Assembly (NCBI GenBank): GCA_036258795.1
Contig: DATACZ010000027.1
Location: 1 to 35,411 of the forward strand
DNA length: 35,411 nt
DNA from: DATACZ01 sp036258795
Lineage (GTDB): Bacteria; Actinomycetota; CADDZG01; JAHWKV01
Reading direction: 5' to 3'
Both the position numbers and the translations under genes were made by a program. Below are positions 1 through 6,210 of this stretch, one piece after another (the stretch's first letter is position 1; the number at the start of each line of letters is the position of its first letter). The notes beneath the pieces are model-generated. The model saw nothing but the letters and a program-made list of their open reading frames with translations, searched no databases and had not been told where the DNA came from.

Positions 1-887
1 AGCATGGCGCCGACGGGGTTGGCCTTGCCGGTTCCTGCGATGTCGGGGGCCGAGCCGTGGACCGGCTCGAACATGGATAGCCTTCCGGGATGGAGGTTGG
101 CGCTGCCGACGAATCCAATTCCCCCCACCAGGCCGGCGACCAGATCGCTAAGGATGTCGCCGAACAGGTTGTCCGTGACGACTACCCGAAAGCGCTGAGG
201 ATTGGTGACCAGCAGCAGGGCGGCGGCATCGACGTGCTGATATGAAGTGGGTGTGTCCGGGTAGCGGGCGGCAAGGCGCTCGAAGGTCCTGCGGTAGAGA
301 CCTCCCGCTCGCTCCAGCACGTTTATCTTGTGGACCAGCGTGAGAGATTGCCGGCGCTGGGCCGCCAGCTCGAAGGCGTAGGCCACGATCCTGCCAACGG
401 CCGCAGCCGTGTTTAGGGAGATCTCCGTGGCGCACTCTCTGTCCGTTCCCTCTCCCAAGACGTCGCCGCCCCCCTTGTAGAGCCCCTCGGTGTTCTCCCG
501 GACGATCACCATGTCGATGTCCGCAGGTTCCACTCGGGCTAGCGCGCTGACTACCCCTTTCATCAGCCGGGCCGGACGGAGATTGACGAACAGGTCGAGC
601 TCCTGACGAAGCCTGAGCAGCAGTCCCTTCTCCAGTACCCCGGGAGGCACGCGCGGATCACCGACGGCCCCCAGGAGGATGGCGTCGTTAGCGATGAGCC
701 GGTCCAGCTCTTCGTCCGGTAGGACCTCTCCTGTTCGGAGATAGCGCTCGGAACCGAGATCGAAAGACGTTATCTCGAGCGAGAATCCCTCAGCCCGAGC
801 CACCGTTTCGAGTACAAGAGTGGCCCCCTCGATGACCTCGGGTCCGATCCCGTCCCCGGGGATGAGCGCGATGCGATGGCGCTTCAG
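1..887 (-). CDS. leuB: 3-isopropylmalate dehydrogenase, C-terminus off the left edge
   Basis: Catalyses NAD-dependent oxidative decarboxylation of 3-isopropylmalate in leucine synthesis (cytoplasm). About 295 codons are visible of a usual 340-350. The N-terminal IPGDGIGPEV motif, VRENTEGLY, LVHKINVL, VTDNLFGDILSDL and FEPVHGSAPDIAGTGKANP are all present, matching the short actinobacterial LeuB type. No ATG, GTG or TTG lies in frame near the N-terminus. The best start is CTG at 887-885, which gives (M)KRHRIALIPGDGIG, exactly the family length, and overlaps the leuA stop as CTGA. A GAAGGAGAG Shine-Dalgarno-like stretch lies about 12 nt upstream. It is the last visible gene of the ilvBNC-leuA-leuB cluster and is probably translationally coupled to leuA. 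The identity is secure; the start is inferred. Confidence 0.93.
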   Translation of the reverse strand, partial: MKRHRIALIPGDGIGPEVIEGATLVLETVARAEGFSLEITSFDLGSERYLRTGEVLPDEELDRLIANDAILLGAVGDPRVPPGVLEKGLLLRLRQELDLFVNLRPARLMKGVVSALARVEPADIDMVIVRENTEGLYKGGGDVLGEGTDRECATEISLNTAAAVGRIVAYAFELAAQRRQSLTLVHKINVLERAGGLYRRTFERLAARYPDTPTSYQHVDAAALLLVTNPQRFRVVVTDNLFGDILSDLVAGLVGGIGFVGSANLHPGRLSMFEPVHGSAPDIAGTGKANPVGAM

Positions 888-2416
888 GAGGCCGCCGCTC
901 TCCTTCGCGCCGAGACCGATACAGCCCGATTCACCGCGCTCAAAAAGGCTCTGGCTGACCCCTCCACTACATCCGTAGAGACTCCCCGGCCGGTGTAGGA
1001 AACCCCATCGACTTCAACCCCTAGAGTTATCTCCCCGACCGCATCGGTTCCGCCCGTAACAGCCCCCACGTTGAAGGAGACCAGCCGGCAGTCGAGACCG
1101 AGGGCCCTCTCAATGGCACCGCAGGTCGCGTCGATCATCCCGTCTCCCATGGCGGATTCCTCAAAGACCTGATCGCCCATGCGGATCCTCACTGTGGCGG
1201 TGGGGCGGACGTGGGTGCCTCCACGTACCTGAAGGGACTCGAGCGTGTAAAGGTCTTCTCCGCTTGAGATCTCGTCGGTGACCACCGCGATGAGATCCGC
1301 TTCGGTCATCTGAATCTTCCGGTCGACGAGGTCCCGAAAGCGTGTCCAGGCTCGGGCCAGATCCTCAGCGCTGAGTTCGAAGCCCAAGTCCGCCAGCGTC
1401 TTTGCGAATGCATGCCGCCCGGAGTGCTTGCCGAGCACGATTCGGTTCGACTCCCACCCAACCGAAGTGGCGTCCATGATCTCGTAGGTGAGCCGTTCCA
1501 TCAGAACACCATGCTGGTGGATACCGGCCTCATGGGCGAAGGCGTTAGCTCCCACGATCGCCTTGTTTGGAGGAACCTGGTACCCGGTTAGGGCGGACAC
1601 GAGGCGAGAGGTGCGGACGATTTGTTTGGAATCCGCACTGGTGGTGACCCCCATGGCCGAGCCGCGGGTGTGGATCGCCATGATGACTTCCTCAACTGAG
1701 CAGTTGCCCGCTCTTTCCCCGATTCCGTTCATGGCTCCCTCGACCTGCCGGGCTCCGGCCGTCACGCCTGCAAGGGCATTTGCAACCGCAAGTCCCAGGT
1801 CTTGGTGCGTGTGCGTAGACCAGACGACCGAGTCCGACCCGTCCACGTTCTCGATCAGGTATTTGAAGAGCCCGGCATATTCGTTCGGAAGGGCATACCC
1901 GACGGTGTCGGGCACGTTGCATGTGGTGGCTCCGGCTTTGATGGCGGCCGAATACACCTTTACGAGGAAGTCCGGATCCGACCTGGTGGCGTCCTCCGCC
2001 GAAAACTCAACGTCCGGGGTGTAGCCACTGGCACGGCCGACTCCCCGGACCGCCGCCGCGTACACCTCGTCCGGAGTCATGTGCAGCTTCTTCTCCATGT
2101 GGATCGCGGAGGTTGCTATGAAGACGTGGATACGGGCTTTTTGGGCTTCACGGATCGACTCCCATGCGCGGTCGATGTCCGAGTCGTTCATCCGGGCGAG
2201 CCCGCAGATCACCGGTCCCTTGACCCCGGTGGCTACCGCCCTAACGGCATCGAACTCCGCCTGGGAGTTGATGGGAAACCCGGCTTCGATGACGTCAACT
2301 CCCAGCGCAGCAAGCTGTGATGCGATCTCAACCTTCTCCTTGGCGGAGAGATTGATTCCGGGCGATTGCTCGCCGTCTCGCAGCGTGGTGTCAAAAATTC
2401 GTACCTTGTCTGGCAT
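884..2416 (-). CDS. leuA: 2-isopropylmalate synthase
   Basis: Condenses acetyl-CoA with 2-oxoisovalerate, the first committed and leucine-inhibited step of leucine synthesis. At 510 aa it has the usual length of the bacterial short type. The TIM-barrel catalytic domain opens with DTTLRDGEQSPG (about residues 9-20), and the HTH metal-ligand pair and NGIGERAGN follow. The C-terminal part (about 390-505, from LQVRGGTHVRP) is the LeuA allosteric dimer domain that binds leucine, so feedback control is expected. HTHQDLG replaces the common HxHNDLG. The ATG is preceded by GAGGAG. It lies 130 bp downstream of ilvC, and that gap holds a Leu-rich leader peptide and a hairpin, which suggests separate control by leucine. 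leuB overlaps its stop. Confidence 0.96.
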   Translation of the reverse strand: MPDKVRIFDTTLRDGEQSPGINLSAKEKVEIASQLAALGVDVIEAGFPINSQAEFDAVRAVATGVKGPVICGLARMNDSDIDRAWESIREAQKARIHVFIATSAIHMEKKLHMTPDEVYAAAVRGVGRASGYTPDVEFSAEDATRSDPDFLVKVYSAAIKAGATTCNVPDTVGYALPNEYAGLFKYLIENVDGSDSVVWSTHTHQDLGLAVANALAGVTAGARQVEGAMNGIGERAGNCSVEEVIMAIHTRGSAMGVTTSADSKQIVRTSRLVSALTGYQVPPNKAIVGANAFAHEAGIHQHGVLMERLTYEIMDATSVGWESNRIVLGKHSGRHAFAKTLADLGFELSAEDLARAWTRFRDLVDRKIQMTEADLIAVVTDEISSGEDLYTLESLQVRGGTHVRPTATVRIRMGDQVFEESAMGDGMIDATCGAIERALGLDCRLVSFNVGAVTGGTDAVGEITLGVEVDGVSYTGRGVSTDVVEGSARAFLSAVNRAVSVSARRRAAAS

Positions 2417-2458
2417 TTGAGCTCCTCTTGGGTTGAAGGATCAGCTGGTCCGTCTCGA

Positions 2459-2495
2459 GGCTCCAGGTCGCACCTCGTCAGAAGCGACCGGAGCC
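2459..2495 (-). promoter_or_regulatory. Hairpin between leader peptide and leuA
   Basis: Read on the minus strand, GGCTCCGGTCG (2495-2485) pairs with CGACC-T-GGAGCC (2470-2459), an 11-bp stem with one bulged T and a 14-nt loop. It begins one base after the leader-peptide stop, so a terminating ribosome would cover it. No U-tract follows, so it is not a plain intrinsic terminator; it may act with Rho or on translation. I found no clear competing antiterminator pairing. Confidence 0.5.
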
Positions 2496-2496
2496 C

Positions 2497-2535
2497 TCAA
2501 AGGGAGAGTAGCCGTCCCAAAACCCAAAGGGTCAT
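2497..2535 (-). CDS. Putative leuA leader peptide (12 codons, 5 Leu)
   Basis: A 12-codon frame with an ATG start encodes MTLWVLGRLLSL and ends in TGA, so five of twelve codons are Leu and one is Val. An AAGAGGTGA stretch at the ilvC stop, about 11 nt upstream, could serve as ribosome-binding site. The stop is followed one base later by a stable hairpin (2459-2495), and leuA begins 80 bp downstream. This is the classical geometry of a leucine-responsive leader. Too short for standard gene finders; its function is inferred from codon content and position only. Confidence 0.6.
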   Translation of the reverse strand: MTLWVLGRLLSL

Positions 2536-2546
2536 TGCTTTGTTCG

Positions 2547-3539
2547 TCACCTCTTCAGCCAAGGCATCATCTCCCGAAGAGTCTTGCCTACGGCTTCGAT
2601 CTTGTGAGCGGCCGCCTCTGCCCGAAGACGCTCGAAGTTGGGAGCACCGGACTCTGCCTCTTCCACCCACTCCTTGGCGAAGCTTCCGCTTTGAATGTCA
2701 ACCAGAAGCTTGTCCATCGCCTCTCTGGTCTCCTCGGTGATGATTCTGTCTCCTCGGGTCAGGTCCCCGTACTCAGCCGTGTCGGATATCGAGGATCGCA
2801 TGCGGGCAAGCCCACCCTCGTAGATAAGATCGGTGATCAGCTTGACCTCGTGAAGACACTCGAAGTACGCGATCTCCGGCTGATATCCAGCCTCGACGAG
2901 GGTCTCGAAGCCGGCAACTATCAAACGAGTCAGACCACCACACAGAACTGCCTGTTCGCCAAACAGATCGGTTTCGGTCTCCTCCCGAAAGGTGGTCTCG
3001 ATCAGTCCGGCGCGGGTGGCCCCTATGCCGTAGGCATAGGCAAGGGCGGTCGCCTTTGCGTTTCCGGTCGCGTCCTGATGCACCGCCACGAGCGCCGGAG
3101 TGCCTATGCCCTCGGTGTAGGTACGCCGCACCAGATGCCCGGGACCCTTGGGGGCCACCATAAACACGTCGACGTTCTCGGGTGGCTTGATTCGACCGAA
3201 GTGAATGTTGAATCCGTGAGCGAAGGCGAGCGCATTCCCCTCGGCCAGATGGGGAGCGATCGACTCCTCGTAGGCTGCGGTGGCGTGCTGATCGGGGACT
3301 AGGATCATTACCACCTCGGCCTCCTCGACCGCCTTCGACGTCTCGAGGACTCTCAGGCCCTCGCCTTCTGCGTCCTGGCGGGAGGCTGAACCGTCCCTCA
3401 ACCCGACGCGAACGTCAAAGCCGGAGTCGCGAAGGTTCAAGGCGTGGGCATGACCCTGGGAACCGAATCCGATTATTGCGATCGGCCGGTTTTGGAGCAC
3501 CTGAGGATCTGCATCCTTCTCGTAGTAGATGTTCGCCAT
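2547..3539 (-). CDS. ilvC: Ketol-acid reductoisomerase (class I)
   Basis: Converts 2-acetolactate or 2-aceto-2-hydroxybutyrate to the 2,3-dihydroxy acid, using NADPH and Mg2+. At 330 aa it has class I length. The N-terminal Rossmann motif is GFGSQGHAHALNLRDSG, followed by a VGLRDGS loop whose Arg and Ser suggest NADPH preference. The knotted C-terminal domain has the metal-binding acidic residues in the ETETDLFGEQAVLCGG and ECLHEVKLITDLIYEGG segments. It sits 17 bp downstream of ilvN on the same strand, so it is surely cotranscribed with ilvBN. The leuA leader peptide starts just beyond its stop codon. Confidence 0.97.
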   Translation of the reverse strand: MANIYYEKDADPQVLQNRPIAIIGFGSQGHAHALNLRDSGFDVRVGLRDGSASRQDAEGEGLRVLETSKAVEEAEVVMILVPDQHATAAYEESIAPHLAEGNALAFAHGFNIHFGRIKPPENVDVFMVAPKGPGHLVRRTYTEGIGTPALVAVHQDATGNAKATALAYAYGIGATRAGLIETTFREETETDLFGEQAVLCGGLTRLIVAGFETLVEAGYQPEIAYFECLHEVKLITDLIYEGGLARMRSSISDTAEYGDLTRGDRIITEETREAMDKLLVDIQSGSFAKEWVEEAESGAPNFERLRAEAAAHKIEAVGKTLREMMPWLKR

Positions 3540-3556
3540 GCGGACCTTCCTGCTCG

Positions 3557-4066
3557 TTATCCCGCAACTCGCAGGGCACGGTCTTTGATTGACCTAGACC
3601 CTCTGCTCAGGGCAATCCTGCCGGTCTTTACCAGCTCGATGATTCGGTCCCCGACCAAGTCCTCGAAGGCGTGCAACTTGTCGGGAGAGCCAGAGACCTC
3701 CACCGTCATGGCATCAGTGCCCACGTCGACGATCTTGGCTCTAAATACCTCAACGAGCTCGATTATTTGGGCCCTGGCGTCCGGGGTCGCCCTTACCTTG
3801 ACAAGCATAAGCTCCCGCTCCACGCAGGACGCCGGTTCGAGCTCGATCACCTTCAAAACGTTGATCAGCTTGTATAGCTGCTTGGTGACATGCTCGAGGG
3901 GTCGCTCCGGCAGATCCACGACGATTGTCATGCGTGAGATGTCGGGGCTCTCAGTAGTTCCAACGGCCAAAGAGTGGATGTTGAACCCGCGCCGCGCAAA
4001 AAGGCCGGATACGCGGGCCAGGACACCGGGCTTGTTCTCGACCAGTACAGAAATCGTATGCTTCAA
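3557..4066 (-). CDS. ilvN: Acetolactate synthase small (regulatory) subunit
   Basis: Regulatory partner of IlvB that confers valine feedback inhibition and stimulates catalysis. At 169 aa it has the usual length. The N-terminal ACT domain (about residues 1-75) begins HTISVLVENKPGVLARVSGLF and includes the ARRGFNIHSLAVG segment. The C-terminal ALS-SSU domain carries MLVKVRA and the IVDVGTDAMTVEVSG stretch. It lies 12 bp downstream of ilvB and 17 bp upstream of ilvC, giving the standard ilvBNC order. Confidence 0.96.
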   Translation of the reverse strand: MKHTISVLVENKPGVLARVSGLFARRGFNIHSLAVGTTESPDISRMTIVVDLPERPLEHVTKQLYKLINVLKVIELEPASCVERELMLVKVRATPDARAQIIELVEVFRAKIVDVGTDAMTVEVSGSPDKLHAFEDLVGDRIIELVKTGRIALSRGSRSIKDRALRVAG

Positions 4067-4078
4067 CGGCTTCCTCGC

Positions 4079-5878
4079 TTACTCTTCCGCCGGCGCGAGG
4101 TCGGGGTCGGGGTCGTCGTCGTACAGGGTGTCGGTGTGCGCTGCCTTCACCTGCTCGATCTCTTCCCGGTCGTATTCCGGTCCGAGGATGATGTCGTCAT
4201 TGGAGGTTCCGGCCGGCACCATCGGATAGCACATCTCCCGAGGGTCACACCTAAAGTCGATGACCACGGGGTGATCCTCGATTCCTCGGGCCTTCTCAAT
4301 CGCTGAGTCGACCTCATCCGGGGATTCCACTCGAAGGCCGATGCAGCCGTAGGCCTCGGCGAGCTTGACATAGTCGGGAACGTCCCATCCGAACTCCACC
4401 TCGGAGTAACGCTCGTTGTAGAAGAGCTGCTGCCACTGGCGGACCATCCCGAGATAGGCGTTGTTGATGATGGCGATCTTGACCGGGATCTTCTCCACGG
4501 TCATGGTTGCCAGCTCCTGGCAGGTCATCTGGAAGCATCCGTCCCCGTCGATGCACCAGACCTCTTTGTCTGGCATTGCCACTTTGGCACCCATGGCGGC
4601 GGGGACACCGAACCCCATTGCGCCGAGCCCTCCGGAGTTGATCCAGGTACGGGGCCGCTGGAACTTGATGTACTGCGATGCCCACATCTGGTGCTGTCCC
4701 ACACCGGCGACGTAGATGCCGTTGCCTTGGGTGAGCTCGCCTATTCGCTCGATCGCAAACTCGGGCTTGAGCACCGCGTCCGGGGATTGGGTGTACCGGT
4801 ACGGATACTGGCGCCGCCAGGCGTCGAGCTGGGCGCTCCAGGCGCTGTAGTCAGGACGGCCGTTCTTCTCGAACTGTGCCTCAACGGCCTTGATAAGCTC
4901 CAGGAGCACTGCCTTGGCGTCACCCACGATGGGCACGTCGGCCTTGCGATTCTTACCGATCTCCGCCGGATCGATGTCGGCATGAATCACCTTGGCCTCG
5001 GGAGCAAAGGTGGCCAGCTTGCCGGTCACACGGTCGTCAAAGCGTGGGCCGATGGCGATGAGGAGGTCGGCGCGCTGCATCGACGTCACGGCGGTGTAGC
5101 TGCCGTGCATACCCGGCATACCCAGACATAACGGGTGGGTGTCCGGCATGCAGCCCCTGGCCATGAGGGTGGTTATGACGTGTATGCCGGTCAGTTCCGC
5201 CAATTTGAGCAGCTCGTCAGAGGCGCCGGCCTTGATTATTCCGCCGCCCGCATAGATAAGCGGCCGCTCCGCGGCTGCGATCAGTTTGGCCGCCTCGACG
5301 ATCTGACGCTGATTGGGTCTTGTTACAGGTTGATATCCGGGAAGATCGATCTTGCCGGGATCCCTGTAATCAAAGGTCGCCTGCAGGACGTCTTTGGGGA
5401 TGTCCACAAGCACCGGGCCGGGCCGCCCGGTGCTCGCAACGTGGAACGCCTCGGCAATGGTCTGGGCGATGTCCTCAGGGTGCATGACCAGCCAGTTGTG
5501 CTTGGTGACCGGCATGCTGATCCCTGTGACATCGGACTCCTGGAAAGCGTCGAACCCAATCGCCGGGCGAGGGACCTGCCCCGTGATTGCGACCACCGGA
5601 ATGGAATCCATGTAGGAGGAAGCGAGTCCGGTGATGAGGTTCGTGGCGCCCGGCCCGGAGGTGGCCATGCAAACTCCCACCTTGCCGGAAGCCTGAGCGT
5701 AGCCGTCCGCGGCGTGCGCCGCACCCTGCTCGTGGCGACAGAGAATGTGCCGTATCGACGAGTCGATCAACGGATCATAGGCCGGGAGGATGGCTCCACC
5801 AGGAATCCCGAAGACATGCTGGACTCCTACTGTCTCGAGCGCCCGGAAGAGGGCCTGCGCGCCGGTCGCTTGAGTCAT
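4079..5878 (-). CDS. ilvB: Acetolactate synthase large (catalytic) subunit
   Basis: TPP- and FAD-dependent condensation of two pyruvates, or pyruvate with 2-oxobutyrate: the first common step of branched-chain amino acid synthesis. The 599-aa protein has all three TPP-enzyme domains. The pyrimidine-binding N-domain has the catalytic Glu in CRHEQGAAHAADGYA. A central FAD-binding domain follows. The C-terminal TPP-binding domain has GDGCFQMTCQEL...NNAYLGMVRQWQ. The C-terminus ends in an acidic tail (YDDDPDPDLAPAEE). ATG with AAGGAG about 11 nt upstream. First gene of ilvBNC; its 5' leader contains a Leu/Val leader peptide and an intrinsic terminator, so attenuation by branched-chain aminoacyl-tRNA supply is likely. 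Confidence 0.97.
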   Translation of the reverse strand: MTQATGAQALFRALETVGVQHVFGIPGGAILPAYDPLIDSSIRHILCRHEQGAAHAADGYAQASGKVGVCMATSGPGATNLITGLASSYMDSIPVVAITGQVPRPAIGFDAFQESDVTGISMPVTKHNWLVMHPEDIAQTIAEAFHVASTGRPGPVLVDIPKDVLQATFDYRDPGKIDLPGYQPVTRPNQRQIVEAAKLIAAAERPLIYAGGGIIKAGASDELLKLAELTGIHVITTLMARGCMPDTHPLCLGMPGMHGSYTAVTSMQRADLLIAIGPRFDDRVTGKLATFAPEAKVIHADIDPAEIGKNRKADVPIVGDAKAVLLELIKAVEAQFEKNGRPDYSAWSAQLDAWRRQYPYRYTQSPDAVLKPEFAIERIGELTQGNGIYVAGVGQHQMWASQYIKFQRPRTWINSGGLGAMGFGVPAAMGAKVAMPDKEVWCIDGDGCFQMTCQELATMTVEKIPVKIAIINNAYLGMVRQWQQLFYNERYSEVEFGWDVPDYVKLAEAYGCIGLRVESPDEVDSAIEKARGIEDHPVVIDFRCDPREMCYPMVPAGTSNDDIILGPEYDREEIEQVKAAHTDTLYDDDPDPDLAPAEE

Positions 5879-5943
5879 ATTCGCTCACACTCCTTAAGAA
5901 TCGGTCTCATACACTTCTCTGCCTCAAATTCCCTCAGATAAAC

Positions 5944-5969
5944 AAAAAACCTCTCGGATGAGAGGTTTT
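5944..5969 (-). terminator. Intrinsic terminator (attenuator) in the ilvB leader
   Basis: On the minus strand, AAAACCTCTC (5969-5960), loop ATCC, GAGAGGTTTTTT (5955-5944): a perfect 10-bp stem ending in six U residues. It lies between the leader peptide and ilvB, so readthrough is needed to express ilvBNC. There is no gene immediately upstream on this strand that it could serve as a normal 3' terminator. Confidence 0.85.
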
Positions 5970-6000
5970 GTAGCGCCGCTCGAAACGAGCGCGCGCTACA
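5969..6000 (-). promoter_or_regulatory. Leader hairpin 1 of the ilvB attenuator
   Basis: Minus strand: TGTAGCGC (6000-5993) pairs with GCGCTACA (5976-5969), and the inner CGCTCG (5991-5986) pairs with CGAGCG (5982-5977). There is one bulged G and a TTT loop, giving 14 base pairs. The leader-peptide TAG (5998-5996) lies in its 5' arm, so a ribosome at the stop would block it. Its 3' arm ends one nucleotide into the terminator's A run. Confidence 0.7.
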
Positions 6001-6058
6001 TGGTTACGAGAAGAAGAACCCGTGGTCTTGAATCTGTACCTGCTTCGTGCCGCGTCAA
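5996..6058 (-). CDS. Putative ilvB leader peptide with V-L-L-L-V run
   Basis: A 20-codon frame with a TTG start encodes MTRHEAGTDSRPRVLLLVTM and ends in TAG. The run GTT-CTT-CTT-CTC-GTA gives Val-Leu-Leu-Leu-Val close to the stop. A GGAG Shine-Dalgarno lies at 6067-6064, 5-6 nt from the TTG. The stop falls in the 5' arm of a strong hairpin, which is followed at once by an intrinsic terminator. Codon content, ribosome-binding site and downstream RNA structure together match a branched-chain amino acid attenuator. No peptide evidence is possible from sequence alone. Confidence 0.75.
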   Translation of the reverse strand: MTRHEAGTDSRPRVLLLVTM

Positions 6059-6085
6059 TACCCGCTCCGATCGATACTTCCCAAC

Positions 6086-6114
6086 ATCTTCTCGCAGCCG
6101 CCAGGCAGTGTCAA
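6086..6114 (-). promoter_or_regulatory. Probable promoter of the ilvB leader
   Basis: Minus strand: TTGACA at 6114-6109 matches the -35 consensus. A 17-nt spacer is followed by GAAGAT at 6091-6086 (conserved A2 and T6 of the -10). The predicted start near 6080 is about 20 nt before the leader-peptide TTG. The ilvB-ilvD gap of 332 bp (5879-6210) also holds the leader elements listed separately and, on the plus strand, a 29-codon frame ending on the ilvD ATG; no clear plus-strand promoter was seen. Confidence 0.5.
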
Positions 6115-6210
6115 GGGAAACGTTATGCTCATGATTCTGCAGGGAGGACAAGGACAGACCTTAGCCACGGATTCCTTGAACCGTGAGCCATTGAATCGGA
6201 GGACTGCCAG

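Noticed and set aside
2433..3302. 289-codon open frame antisense to ilvC
   Set aside because: Shadow frame; the ilvC product on the other strand is full length with all motifs.
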